From positions 124,001 to 188,000 of the forward strand of contig NZ_VNHX01000003.1 in assembly GCF_008124885.1 (NCBI RefSeq): a stretch of DNA of 64,000 bases, in the 5' to 3' direction. The notes beneath the pieces were generated by a model. It searched no databases, was not told the origin of the DNA, and saw only the letters and a program-made list of their open reading frames with translations. The position numbers and the translations under genes were made by a program. Below, piece by piece: positions 23,463-32,313 of the stretch; position 1 is the first letter of the stretch, and every line of letters begins with the position of its first letter. The stretch comes from Sphingobacterium allocomposti (GTDB lineage: Bacteria; Bacteroidota; Bacteroidia; Sphingobacteriales; Sphingobacteriaceae).

Positions 23463-24146
23463 CTAGTTCTTTTTTTGGTATTGGAACATCCATTCATAGA
23501 GGTCGGTTTGGTGAAACAGTCTCTCAACGCTTCCGTGGGTACCTCCTGGTATTATAGTCAGTCTGGCTTCTGCATCGGGATTAACGTTTTTTATCGCCTT
23601 GTATATCTTCCGGGATTCCGAGGCGGGAACTGCTCTGTCGGCGCTTCCATGCTGGATCCAGAGGGGAACGCGCGAAAGGTTCTCGGCATACTTTAGTGTC
23701 CCGCCTCCACAGATGGCAACAGCAGCAGCCACCGATCCGGGATATTTTCCGACGAAATCCATGGTCCCGTATCCGCCCATACTCATTCCGCAGACGTACA
23801 CTTTAGTCTTGTCTACATTGTAATTGGTGGTAACATAATCCAACACATCTTTTATCTTGTCGGGGTCCCATCCGCCGGAGGTCTGGGGCGCCACGATTAG
23901 TGACGACGGTATCGCCACACCCCGGTTCTTCGCATAGAGCACGCCATATCGTTTGACCCTGTTTAAATCTTTTCCAGACAGGCTCCGTCCATGAAGGAAT
24001 ATCAGCAAGGGGCTTTCTTTATCTGCATTGTAATGCTCCGTGTCAATTAAAAAGTCGTACGCAGCCTTTCCATGGATAGCTTGCTGCTGGCTAAATAACA
24101 GACAGGGGGCTACAAGCGCAGCAAAAAACAAGATATATTTGAACAT
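23463..24146 (-). CDS. Secreted alpha/beta hydrolase, esterase or prolyl-oligopeptidase-like
   Basis: A 227-residue hydrolase with a cleavable signal peptide (MFKYILFFAALVAPCLLFSQ). The nucleophile is in GMSMGG, the oxyanion region in FLHGRSLSG, the acid probably in HGSADRAVP, and the His in GGTHGSVE. It resembles the poly-hydroxybutyrate-depolymerase/feruloyl-esterase-like group, so the substrate could be an ester in the periplasm. The frame is open 20 codons upstream, but the ATG at 24146 starts the signal peptide and is preferred. It is not close to the polysaccharide loci. Confidence 0.85.
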   Translation of the reverse strand: MFKYILFFAALVAPCLLFSQQQAIHGKAAYDFLIDTEHYNADKESPLLIFLHGRSLSGKDLNRVKRYGVLYAKNRGVAIPSSLIVAPQTSGGWDPDKIKDVLDYVTTNYNVDKTKVYVCGMSMGGYGTMDFVGKYPGSVAAAVAICGGGTLKYAENLSRVPLWIQHGSADRAVPASESRKIYKAIKNVNPDAEARLTIIPGGTHGSVERLFHQTDLYEWMFQYQKKN

Positions 24147-24350
24147 AAACAACCATACATTTAGCAAAAACAGTCTAGTATATGCCACCTCTGAGGAATG
24201 TGACAATGCTAAAATACAAATTAACAGTTAAAAGTACATTGTAATTCAATATTCTACCATTCTAGATCAGTACGCCTTTTGATAGACTGTTCGGAGCACA
24301 TGTGAATGTAAAGCATTTTACGTAAGTTTGGAGGAATAAGCTGGGATAAC

Positions 24351-24383
24351 GCCGCAACTACCCGATCCGGGTAACGCTGCGGC
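24351..24383. repeat. Compound inverted repeat in the 5' region of the Rdx gene
   Basis: GCCGCA (24351-24356) pairs with TGCGGC (24378-24383), and inside it TACCCG (24359-24364) pairs with CGGGTA (24368-24373). A -7 box TAAGTTTG lies at 24323-24330, so the hairpin would be in the mRNA leader. It could affect mRNA stability or translation. Confidence 0.55.
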
Positions 24384-24417
24384 TTACGGGCTGGCAATTA
24401 AAAAGATACTAAATACG

Positions 24418-24696
24418 ATGAAACCGACCATTTCAATTTTTTATTGCCCAAAGTGCGGTTGGATGTTGCGGGCCGCGTACATGGCACAGGAACTATTGAC
24501 CACATTTACGGACGATATTTACGGGGTAACGCTGGTGCCCGCTGATGTCAGCGGCCGATTTACCATTGCCATAGACGGCGAAACGGTATTCGATAGAAAA
24601 AAAGCCGGCAGATTTCCCGAAATCAAGGAACTCAAACAGCTGGTGCGGGACGTGGTGAACCCGGACAAGAACCTCGGCCATTCCGAGAGACAATAG
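24418..24696 (+). CDS. Rdx (SelT/SelW/SelH) family redox protein
   Basis: A 92-residue thioredoxin-like protein. The redox motif is near the N-terminus (YCPKCGW, CxxC with both Cys) and the rest follows the SelW pattern (GVTLVPADVSGRFTIAIDGE, the predicted strand-strand-helix part). In animal SelW the second Cys position is selenocysteine; here it is Cys and no TGA is used. The function is redox-linked but not defined. The gene stands between the secreted hydrolase gene (divergent) and sbcD. Confidence 0.85.
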   Translation: MKPTISIFYCPKCGWMLRAAYMAQELLTTFTDDIYGVTLVPADVSGRFTIAIDGETVFDRKKAGRFPEIKELKQLVRDVVNPDKNLGHSERQ

Positions 24697-24807
24697 CATC
24701 AGCTTTTTGCTTATCGGCCTGCAAGCAGCTTAAGCCGTTAAAAGGGCCACATCATCGAATGCGTTGCTGCTTCGTTCGAACGAGAAATCCGGAATCCCTG
24801 TAACCCA

Positions 24808-24841
24808 CTGCTTATCAGGCGGGCACATTGCAGATAAGCAG
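24808..24841. repeat. Inverted repeat upstream of sbcD
   Basis: CTGCTTATC (24808-24816) and GATAAGCAG (24833-24841) form a 9-bp stem around 16 bases. No T run follows. It lies in the 247-base gap after the Rdx gene and could be a weak terminator or protein site. Confidence 0.4.
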
Positions 24842-24943
24842 ACGTCAGTTGTCTTTCTGCCCCGTTGGATTTGTGACTTTCACATTTCTTAACCAATTTT
24901 ACATATAGTTTTCGTTAATTTTATATTCCAACACCACAACAGC

Positions 24944-26170
24944 ATGAAGATTTTGCATACAGGCGACTGGCATTTGGGTAAACGGTTAGACCACTTTTCA
25001 AGGTTGGACGAGCAACGGGCCGTCCTCTCGGAAATCTGTGAAATAGCGGACAAAGAAAAGGTAGATGCCGTCATTGTTGCTGGCGACTTGTTCGATGCGT
25101 TCAATCCGCCAGTGGAAGCTATGGAACTTCTGTATCGGACTTTACGAAAATTGAGTCATGAGGGGCGGCGTCCCGTGATCGCTATCGCCGGAAACCACGA
25201 CAGTGCAGACCGCATCGACGCTCCCGACACGCTGGCCCGTGAGTGTGGGATCTTATTTATTGGGTACCCCAAAGCCGAAATAAACCCATGTACCATTCCC
25301 GGCGGATTTAGCGTCAGCCAATCCGCCCAGGGCTTTGTGGAAATAACGCTTCCCGCGTACAGCTATCCGCTGCGCATCGTGCATACCGCATTTGCCAATG
25401 AGATCCGTCTTAAGCAATTTCTGGGTTTCGACGAACGAGAACTCCAGGTTAACGAGCTTCTAAAAGAACATTGGCATGATCTTGCGGAGCGCTACTGTGA
25501 TAATCAAGGATTAAATATATTAACGGCGCACCTCTACATGTTAAAAAGAAACGGAGAACTTCTCGAAGAACCAGAAGGTGAAAAGCCAATCAAGCTGGGC
25601 TATGCGGATCTCGTCTACTCAGACAGCATTCCCAAGCAAATTCAGTATACCGCTCTGGGACATCTGCACCGCTTCCAGCAAATAGGAGGTCATCCAGCGC
25701 CCGTCGTGTACGCAAGCAGTCCCTTGGCGTACTCTTTCTCTGAAGCCGGGCAGGAAAAAAACGTAGTCCTCATAGAGGGCGTCCCCAATCATCCGGTACA
25801 GTATCGTCCGATTCCCCTTACTGCAGGACGTAAGTTACATCGCAAGCGCTTCGAGGACGTTGATACCGCCATCCAGTGGTTAGCAGCGCATCCGGAAACA
25901 TTGGTGGAGCTAACCATCGTCAGCCAGGAATTTCTCAGTTCGGCTGACCTAAAACGTCTGCATGAGTCGCACGAAGGCATAATTCATATTATACCGGTCG
26001 TACAAAGGGAAGAAAGCGCCATTGCAAAAGCCCGGTCTGTCAACCTGGAACAGGAAGTTGATCAACTTTTTAAAGATTATTTTTCATACCGCCTGGGCCA
26101 GGAGCCTAACGAGGAGATCATGGACCTATTGAATGAAGTAATAAACAGTGAACCAGAAAAGGAGGAGTAA
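24944..26170 (+). CDS. sbcD: Exonuclease SbcCD, nuclease subunit D
   Basis: The Mre11-type metallophosphoesterase subunit that cuts hairpins and blocked DNA ends. Metal-binding motifs in order: TGDWHLGK (6-13), VAGDLFDAF (45-53), GNHDSADR (85-92), LTAHLYM near 195, and LGHLHRFQQ near 242. The length (408) is normal. The stop codon is two bases from the GTG start of sbcC, and GGAGGAG at 26161 in its last codons serves as ribosome binding site for sbcC. Confidence 0.95.
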   Translation: MKILHTGDWHLGKRLDHFSRLDEQRAVLSEICEIADKEKVDAVIVAGDLFDAFNPPVEAMELLYRTLRKLSHEGRRPVIAIAGNHDSADRIDAPDTLARECGILFIGYPKAEINPCTIPGGFSVSQSAQGFVEITLPAYSYPLRIVHTAFANEIRLKQFLGFDERELQVNELLKEHWHDLAERYCDNQGLNILTAHLYMLKRNGELLEEPEGEKPIKLGYADLVYSDSIPKQIQYTALGHLHRFQQIGGHPAPVVYASSPLAYSFSEAGQEKNVVLIEGVPNHPVQYRPIPLTAGRKLHRKRFEDVDTAIQWLAAHPETLVELTIVSQEFLSSADLKRLHESHEGIIHIIPVVQREESAIAKARSVNLEQEVDQLFKDYFSYRLGQEPNEEIMDLLNEVINSEPEKEE

Positions 26171-26172
26171 AC

Positions 26173-29100
26173 GTGCTACCTGTATACCTCAGCATAGAAG
26201 GATTATATTCCTATCAACAAAAACAAGAAATTGACTTCACACGCCTAACGGAAGCGGGCTTATTCGGCATATTCGGTAAAGTGGGCTCTGGAAAGTCGAC
26301 CATCATAGAAGCGATTAGCTTCGCTTTGTACGGGGAAACGGAACGATTAAACAAACAGGAGAAAAGAACATACAATATGCTCAACCTGAAGTCTGAGGGG
26401 GCCCATATTGTATTCGATTTTCTCAATTACCAAAACCGGAAGTTCCGCTTTGTTGCACGGTGGAAACGCCGTAAGAGGTTTGAAGAAACCACCACTTTGG
26501 AACGTATTGCATACGAATGGAGGGGCGACAGCTGGGTGCCCATGGAGTCTGCCGACGCAGGCCTGGTGACGAATCTCAGCTATCCCAACTTCAGACGTAC
26601 TATCATTATTCCTCAAGGGCAGTTTAAGGAATTTCTGGAACTTCGCGGAAAAGATCGCTCCGAGATGATGAAGGAAATTTTCAACCTCGACCGCTTTGAT
26701 CTCGGACCCAAGGTATCGGCGCTCCAGAAGAAGAATAACAGCCTGCTTGAACACCTGAAAGGCGCGCTTTCGGGATTTGAATCGGTCAGTATGGAAGTAC
26801 TGGCTGCAAAACAGGAGGAGCTTGCAAGCGCGCAAAAGACCTTGGCGGCTGTCAGAGCAGAAACCAGTGTGCTGGAGCAGGAGATTGCCCGCTTAACCGA
26901 GGGCAGGCGTCTTAGGGCTGACCTCGCCATTAAACAACAGGAGGCGGCCAAGTTGCTAAATGAACAGGCTAAGATAGACACACTCGAGAAGGACTTAAAT
27001 ATCTATGAGCGTACGAGCGTAGCATTCCGGGAAATCCTCCATCACACCCAGCAGCTAAATAAAGAGAAAGAACAGCTGACCTTTAAAATAGAGACGCTCA
27101 CCGGGAAAAAGCAGGACATTCTGTCCCAATTGGAACAACAGGAGCAGGAATGGGAAAACATTGTAGCCGAATATCTGCGGCTGGACGCATTCAAGGCAGA
27201 GAGCGACGATCTGCAATTGCTCGTCGGCATAGCGCAGAACAGGAAGTTACAGGCGTCGCTTAATAAGCGCATCGCCGATGGACAGCCGCATTTGTTGAGG
27301 GTGCAGGAAGAGGAAAAAAAGCTTCTGGAAGCCATCGGCGCCAAAGAAAGCGAGCTTGAATCGCTGAAGAACAGTAAAATTGATACATCTATCCTGCTGG
27401 CTCTCGAATCGTGGTACCAAACCGACGAACATCTGTCTGCCCAGATTGAGCAGCTCGGGAAACAAGCTGACCTTCTTCGGGGCGAACTTGCTGAAATCGC
27501 ATCCATTTTCGATACCCAAGGCTTAGCTATAGATGCGTGGGAAGCCCTCCTTCTTGATCAGGAAGATCAATGGAATACCGCTTTGATAGAGTTACAGCAT
27601 GAAGAAACTCAGTTACAGGTCCAAACAAAACTCGCTGCGTTTGCGCACGACCTGGTTGAAGGACAGGCCTGCCCACTATGTGGATCTCTTGATCATCCTT
27701 CGCCGATGATTATGCATGATCTTCATCTGTACGAAAAAGACCTCACTGATCGACGTAGCGAACTCAGAAACAATCTTCGACAGCTTAAAGAAAAATACCA
27801 ACAGTTAATGCAGGCATCAACCCGCTGGAAAGAAAAGAACGAACAGGTAGAACAAGTTGACTCTGCACATATGCAACTTCTGGAAAGAAGAAGCCTGCAC
27901 CGTCAACAGTTTAGCTGGGACTCGTTTTCGGCAACGGACAAAACGCTATTTTTGTCGTACAAGGACAAAAACAAGCTAGAAGAGCAACATATCAAGCGTG
28001 TTGAACAGACGCTGAAAGACGCGCGTTCCCAGCTGCAGGATACGCAGTTAAAAATTGAAAAATATCGAAACTCCCTGAACGAGTTTGAGCAACGTATGGC
28101 TGTCACGGCCGGTCTGATTCAACAGAGCGAGGCCCAATTGCGCATATTAACCGTTCAGGATTTTGCCCTGCTGGACGAAACCCAGCTGTTGTACAGGAAG
28201 CTCCAGGTCGAAGAAAAGGTTCGGCTTTTGGAAGACAGCCATAAACGGTTATCAGAGTCAATACAGCAATTGAAAACGAATTTTGCCCATATCAACGGGG
28301 AACGTAGCGCAGCAAAAGAGCAGTTCCAGCAGCTATATCAGCAGCTTAGCGCGCGTCAGGCGGAGATTTCCGCGCTGTTAAAAGAGCACGGTTTCGGGGA
28401 CATCATGCAGGTGCAACAGATACTGCAGCGAAATATAGATATCGACAGCACTAAAAAAGTCATTCAGGAATTTCACGTAAGGCTGGATTCCCTGTCGTCG
28501 CAAATAGCAGATCTCGAGAAACGTGTTGCGGAAGATCAGTTTGACGAGGTTACCTTCGAAGAAAAAATGAATCTGCATAGCTTGAAACGTGAAGAGTTAG
28601 AGTTGCAAATCCGCTTTACAGGAGCTTTAGAAAAAGAATGCGCACGTCTGCAGGTTGAGTTTGCAAAAAAAGAAAAGCTACTCGACGCCTATGAGAAACT
28701 TAACTTACGGAAGAGCAATCTCACCACGCTGGAAAATCTCTTCCGCGGCTCCGGATTCGTTAACTACGTGTCCAGCATCCATTTACAGCGATTATGCGAG
28801 ATTGCGAATGTGCGTTTTCACCGGTTAACCAGAAACAAACTCAGTCTTACCGTCAACGAAAACAATGAGTTTGAAGTGGTCGACTTCCTAAACAACGGGT
28901 TTAGACGTTCGGTTAAAACGCTTTCCGGCGGCCAGAGTTTCCAAGCTTCGCTGTGCCTGGCCTTAGCACTGGCGGAAAATGTGCAATCCTTAAACAAAGC
29001 CGACAAAAACTTCTTCTTTATTGACGAGGGATTTGGAACGCAAGACGCCGAAAGTATCAACGTTGTGTTCGAGACCCTACAATATCTCCATAAAGAGCGT

Positions 29101-29211
29101 CGAATCGTTGGTATCATTTCACATGTTGAAGAATTAAAAGAGCGTATTCCGCGCGCCGTCACCGTGGTCAATGATGTAAACAACGGGAGCCAACTTCATT
29201 ACGTCGGTTAG
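26173..29211 (+). CDS. sbcC: Exonuclease SbcCD, ATPase subunit C
   Basis: A 1012-residue SMC-like ATPase that works with SbcD. The Walker A motif GKVGSGKST is at about 36-44. Two long coiled coils surround the zinc hook CPLC at residues 500-503. The C-terminal lobe has the signature LSGGQSFQASL and the Walker B FFFIDEGFGTQD near the end. The start codon is GTG, placed by the conserved beginning MLPVYLSIEGLYSYQ and by the ribosome binding site GGAGGAG. Confidence 0.95.
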   Translation: MLPVYLSIEGLYSYQQKQEIDFTRLTEAGLFGIFGKVGSGKSTIIEAISFALYGETERLNKQEKRTYNMLNLKSEGAHIVFDFLNYQNRKFRFVARWKRRKRFEETTTLERIAYEWRGDSWVPMESADAGLVTNLSYPNFRRTIIIPQGQFKEFLELRGKDRSEMMKEIFNLDRFDLGPKVSALQKKNNSLLEHLKGALSGFESVSMEVLAAKQEELASAQKTLAAVRAETSVLEQEIARLTEGRRLRADLAIKQQEAAKLLNEQAKIDTLEKDLNIYERTSVAFREILHHTQQLNKEKEQLTFKIETLTGKKQDILSQLEQQEQEWENIVAEYLRLDAFKAESDDLQLLVGIAQNRKLQASLNKRIADGQPHLLRVQEEEKKLLEAIGAKESELESLKNSKIDTSILLALESWYQTDEHLSAQIEQLGKQADLLRGELAEIASIFDTQGLAIDAWEALLLDQEDQWNTALIELQHEETQLQVQTKLAAFAHDLVEGQACPLCGSLDHPSPMIMHDLHLYEKDLTDRRSELRNNLRQLKEKYQQLMQASTRWKEKNEQVEQVDSAHMQLLERRSLHRQQFSWDSFSATDKTLFLSYKDKNKLEEQHIKRVEQTLKDARSQLQDTQLKIEKYRNSLNEFEQRMAVTAGLIQQSEAQLRILTVQDFALLDETQLLYRKLQVEEKVRLLEDSHKRLSESIQQLKTNFAHINGERSAAKEQFQQLYQQLSARQAEISALLKEHGFGDIMQVQQILQRNIDIDSTKKVIQEFHVRLDSLSSQIADLEKRVAEDQFDEVTFEEKMNLHSLKREELELQIRFTGALEKECARLQVEFAKKEKLLDAYEKLNLRKSNLTTLENLFRGSGFVNYVSSIHLQRLCEIANVRFHRLTRNKLSLTVNENNEFEVVDFLNNGFRRSVKTLSGGQSFQASLCLALALAENVQSLNKADKNFFFIDEGFGTQDAESINVVFETLQYLHKERRIVGIISHVEELKERIPRAVTVVNDVNNGSQLHYVG

Positions 29212-29282
29212 CCGGCTTTTGACAATGGAAAATCTATCGTGCGCCCGTTGCGGTATAGCCATTACTATTTGTATTTTAGCAT

Positions 29283-29981
29283 ATGCAAAAAAGATATGTC
29301 ATTATCGTCGCCGGCGGGACGGGCAGCAGAATGGGAAGCGATCTACCCAAACAATATCTGCCGCTTGGAAACCGGCCTGTACTAATGCACACCATAGCCC
29401 GGTTTACTGAAGCAGAAAGTTCGCCTGAGGTGGTGCTGGTAATCAACGAAGCCATGCATGCTTTGTGGAACGACCTGTGTGAACAGCATCATTTCGATAT
29501 TCCGCATACCATCGCGTACGGGGGAACCAGCCGCTTTCAAAGCGTTAGAAATGGATTACTTAAAATCGTGGAGAGTGTACGGCAACCCTTGGAACACACG
29601 TTGATCGCAATTCATGATGCCGCAAGGCCTGTTATAAGCCCCGAGTTGATCGATCGTTGTTTCGAAGAGGCGTCGATCCATGGTTCAACCGTGCTGGCCG
29701 TATTGAGTACGAACTCTGTCCGTCAGGGAACGCTCGCTTGCAGCAGGTCGATAGACCGTTCACAGGTGTGGATGGTGCAAACGCCGCAGACGTTCCGGGG
29801 AGATATTATCGAGCGAGCGTTCCAACAGGAAGAATCGTCCGAATTTACAGACGATGCCTCCGTAGTCGAAAAATTGGGTTATACGGTCAGACTCATTCCC
29901 GGCGACCATAGGAATATAAAAATCACCTTTCCTGAAGACATCCGTATAGCCCAATATTACTTGGAATCACCTAAAATTTAG
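29283..29981 (+). CDS. ispD: 2-C-methyl-D-erythritol 4-phosphate cytidylyltransferase
   Basis: Third enzyme of the MEP isoprenoid pathway: CTP plus MEP gives CDP-ME. The 232-residue length is usual. Signatures: AGGTGSRMGSDLPKQYLPL at the N-terminus (CTP-binding Lys), HDAARP near the middle, and DDASVVEKLG near 195. The stop codon overlaps that of the convergent small membrane-protein gene by four bases. Confidence 0.95.
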   Translation: MQKRYVIIVAGGTGSRMGSDLPKQYLPLGNRPVLMHTIARFTEAESSPEVVLVINEAMHALWNDLCEQHHFDIPHTIAYGGTSRFQSVRNGLLKIVESVRQPLEHTLIAIHDAARPVISPELIDRCFEEASIHGSTVLAVLSTNSVRQGTLACSRSIDRSQVWMVQTPQTFRGDIIERAFQQEESSEFTDDASVVEKLGYTVRLIPGDHRNIKITFPEDIRIAQYYLESPKI

Positions 29982-30130
29982 GCAGAACCGCGTATGACTC
30001 TTAATAAGATCGCAATGATGGCAATGACCAGTAAGATGTGGATAATTCCACCTGTCGCATAACCGCCGAAGAAGCTAACAGCCCATATGATGACTAGAAC
30101 TACGGCTATTAAATAAAGAATGTTTCCCAT
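29978..30130 (-). CDS. lmo0937-family small membrane protein (50 residues)
   Basis: On the minus strand, ATG 30130-30128 to TAA 29980-29978 encodes MGNILYLIAVVLVIIWAVSF, then GGYATGGIIH, a second hydrophobic stretch (ILLVIAIIAILLRVI) and RGSA. Two membrane helices with a Gly-rich turn and a short basic end are the pattern of the lmo0937 family, found in many Bacteroidota and Firmicutes and often linked with stress. Its last four bases overlap the ispD stop codon. Confidence 0.85.
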   Translation of the reverse strand: MGNILYLIAVVLVIIWAVSFFGGYATGGIIHILLVIAIIAILLRVIRGSA

Positions 30131-30219
30131 AACTTTTTCAATTGATTTAAAAAACTATATCCAATTCTATTACAAGAACAGTATTTGTATAGAAAAAGTT
30201 TTGGGTATTTAAGAAACGA

Positions 30220-30987
30220 TTAGTTTATCTCTATGGCGAGACCATCAAAAGCAACAAAAAATCCCTCTGGAAGGCCTTTTTGTATATCCTGATGTTTACC
30301 GAAGCGATGGCTGATATGTGTCAAAAAAGTCTTTTCAGCCTGTATTCCACGTGCGAAAGCTATTGCTTCATCCCTCGTAAAATGAGATATATGCGGTTCC
30401 TCCTGAAGCGCATTTACAACGAGTGTACGAACCCCTTCCAATAACGATCTTGATGCATCGGAAACGGTTTTGGCGTCGGTGATATAAGCAAAATCCCCGA
30501 TACGGAAGCCCATAACCTGCATTTTATAATGCATCACCTCGAAGGGAAGGATACGTTGCGTGCCGATCAAAAAAGGCTCGCCGGCCACGATTGTTTCCAA
30601 CTGCAGCCGCGGCACGCCGGGATATTTACGTTCCCCAAATGCATAGTAGAACTCACGTCGCAAGGCATCCTGCGTTTCCGGCGAGCTATAAACGGGGATG
30701 GGCGCCTGCTGTTGGAAGTTAAACGCCCGAACGTCGTCCATGCCGGCAATGTGGTCTTTATGGGAGTGGGTAATCAGTACAGCGTCGAGATGCCGGACAT
30801 TTTGCCTAAGCATCTGGTAACGGAAATCGGGGCCGGTATCCACCACGATGGTGAATTCGCCATCTTCGACCAATATTGACGTCCTAAGGCGCTTATCTCG
30901 GGAGTCGTCTGAACAACAGACGGCGCATTGACAGGCGATGACCGGCACACCCTGTGATGTCCCTGTTCCTAAAAAGGTAATTCTCAA
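30220..30987 (-). CDS. MBL-fold metallohydrolase, PhnP-like
   Basis: A 255-residue metallo-beta-lactamase-fold enzyme. The metal motif is THSHKDHIAGMDD (HxHxDH). The N-terminus GTGTSQGVPVIACQCAVCCS followed by DKRLRTS is the signature of the PhnP/cyclic-phosphodiesterase group, which uses the Cys cluster for an extra zinc. It probably acts on a cyclic phosphodiester or related compound. It overlaps the upstream 90-residue gene by four bases and is the last of a run of minus-strand genes. Confidence 0.88.
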   Translation of the reverse strand: MRITFLGTGTSQGVPVIACQCAVCCSDDSRDKRLRTSILVEDGEFTIVVDTGPDFRYQMLRQNVRHLDAVLITHSHKDHIAGMDDVRAFNFQQQAPIPVYSSPETQDALRREFYYAFGERKYPGVPRLQLETIVAGEPFLIGTQRILPFEVMHYKMQVMGFRIGDFAYITDAKTVSDASRSLLEGVRTLVVNALQEEPHISHFTRDEAIAFARGIQAEKTFLTHISHRFGKHQDIQKGLPEGFFVAFDGLAIEIN

Positions 30988-31256
30988 AATGCCGCCTCTT
31001 CTTTCTTTAGCATCTTATAAAAGCCTTTCTTTTTATCGTCCAATAAAGATTCATCAATCTCCATCTCGCGGAGCAATTGTACTAACGATTGAATCCTTAC
31101 TTCAAGATTGGAAAACTTATTGACAACAATAACTTTGGTATTTTGTAAGATACAGGCGCCTGTCCGGAACGAACCTTTTTCGTAACGCACCCGATACCCC
31201 AGCACCGCAAACAGTTCCTCCAACTTTCCTAGATTATGTTGTGTAAATGCAATCAC
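30984..31256 (-). CDS. Conserved small protein (90 residues)
   Basis: The protein starts MIAFTQHNLGKLEELFAVLG and ends in a Lys-rich helix (DDKKKGFYKMLKKEEAAF). No domain is recognised; the pattern suggests a small alpha/beta protein. A gene of this type next to a PhnP-like MBL gene is common in Sphingobacteriaceae as far as I recall. Four-base overlap with the MBL gene shows that the two are translated together. Confidence 0.7.
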   Translation of the reverse strand: MIAFTQHNLGKLEELFAVLGYRVRYEKGSFRTGACILQNTKVIVVNKFSNLEVRIQSLVQLLREMEIDESLLDDKKKGFYKMLKKEEAAF

Positions 31257-31300
31257 TGTTTTAAATTTTTAGACAAATTAAAAAACTTTATTCTATTTTT

Positions 31301-32311
31301 CTAGGCCGACTGCTGCTCTTTTTTCAACAGTACGTGTTGCATGTAGCTGCTAAGGAAGCCCGTCCCATATGCGATAAGCTGCGTGTAGGCTGCTACAACC
31401 GCCAAACCGGCGACCTTCCAGCTCTTGGTAGACATCCACGCATGGGAAAACAGCAACAGGGTATATATGCCTATCAAGGTGTTTCCCAACACGCACAGGA
31501 AAGAGACGAAATGAAGTCTTTCTTCAGCGATAAAGACGGAAAGGTTCAATAGCAGTAGTGTCGCAAGAGCAAGTACAAAAAAGGCAGGTAACATATGTAC
31601 TGCTTTCAGTTCGGCAGGGAACAGCTTGTATATATCGATCCGGCCTTTGCCAAATGCGTTTGTTTGTTTAAAAAACTGCGGAAAGGTCGCCCGACGCTTA
31701 TGGTAGACGAATGCCTCTGGTATCAGTCCGACCTTAAATCCGGCTTCAATCATCCGTATACTGAACTCTATATCCTCCGATCGCCTCGACAGACGAAATC
31801 CGCCGGTCGCATCATATACCGATCTTGAAATTCCCATATTAAAGCTCCGGGGGTGGAACTGTCCCACGTGCTTCTTGTTTCCCCGGATTCCGCCGGTCGT
31901 AAAAGGGCTAGTCATAGAATATGATATCGCCTTCTGAATTTCCGTAAACGAAGGGTGGGCAGCATCAGGCCCTCCGAAAGCGTCCCAGCCGTGCTGACCG
32001 ATAGCCGTTTGCACATGATGCAAATAATCTTCCGGCACCAGAACATCCGAGTCGAAGACAATAAAATAGTCGCCCTTCGCATACGCGAAGCCGTGATTTC
32101 TAGCAAATCCCTGCCCCTGGTTATCTTTTACCAGATAGCGGACATCTAACCTATCCTTAAAATCTTCTACTACTCGCTTCGCCGGTACCGACGAACCGTC
32201 TTCAACAACGATCACCTCAAAGGAAGTATAACGTTGGTGCGTCAAAGACTCCAACAGTTCCTTAATTTCCTGTGGACGATTGTACAGCGGGATAATAATC
32301 GAAAAGAACAT
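31301..32311 (-). CDS. Family 2 glycosyltransferase with C-terminal membrane helices
   Basis: A 336-residue GT-A fold enzyme: IIIPLYNRPQEIKELLESL at the N-terminus, the DxD metal site in VFDSDVL near 90, and SRRSEDIEFSIRM as acceptor-side ED motif near 190. Three hydrophobic segments follow after about residue 235, so it is anchored in the inner membrane. It probably adds a sugar to a lipid or envelope glycan. The start lies two bases from the end of the upstream GT2 gene, so both are one transcription unit. Confidence 0.88.
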   Translation of the reverse strand: MFFSIIIPLYNRPQEIKELLESLTHQRYTSFEVIVVEDGSSVPAKRVVEDFKDRLDVRYLVKDNQGQGFARNHGFAYAKGDYFIVFDSDVLVPEDYLHHVQTAIGQHGWDAFGGPDAAHPSFTEIQKAISYSMTSPFTTGGIRGNKKHVGQFHPRSFNMGISRSVYDATGGFRLSRRSEDIEFSIRMIEAGFKVGLIPEAFVYHKRRATFPQFFKQTNAFGKGRIDIYKLFPAELKAVHMLPAFFVLALATLLLLNLSVFIAEERLHFVSFLCVLGNTLIGIYTLLLFSHAWMSTKSWKVAGLAVVAAYTQLIAYGTGFLSSYMQHVLLKKEQQSA

Positions 32312-32313
32312 GT

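Noticed and set aside
24418..24696. Selenocysteine in the SelW-like protein
   Set aside because: Both positions of the CxxC motif are TGC-type Cys codons; there is no internal TGA.
24869..24881. TGTGACTTTCACA before sbcD as a CRP site
   Set aside because: CRP sites have six bases between TGTGA and TCACA, here there are three.
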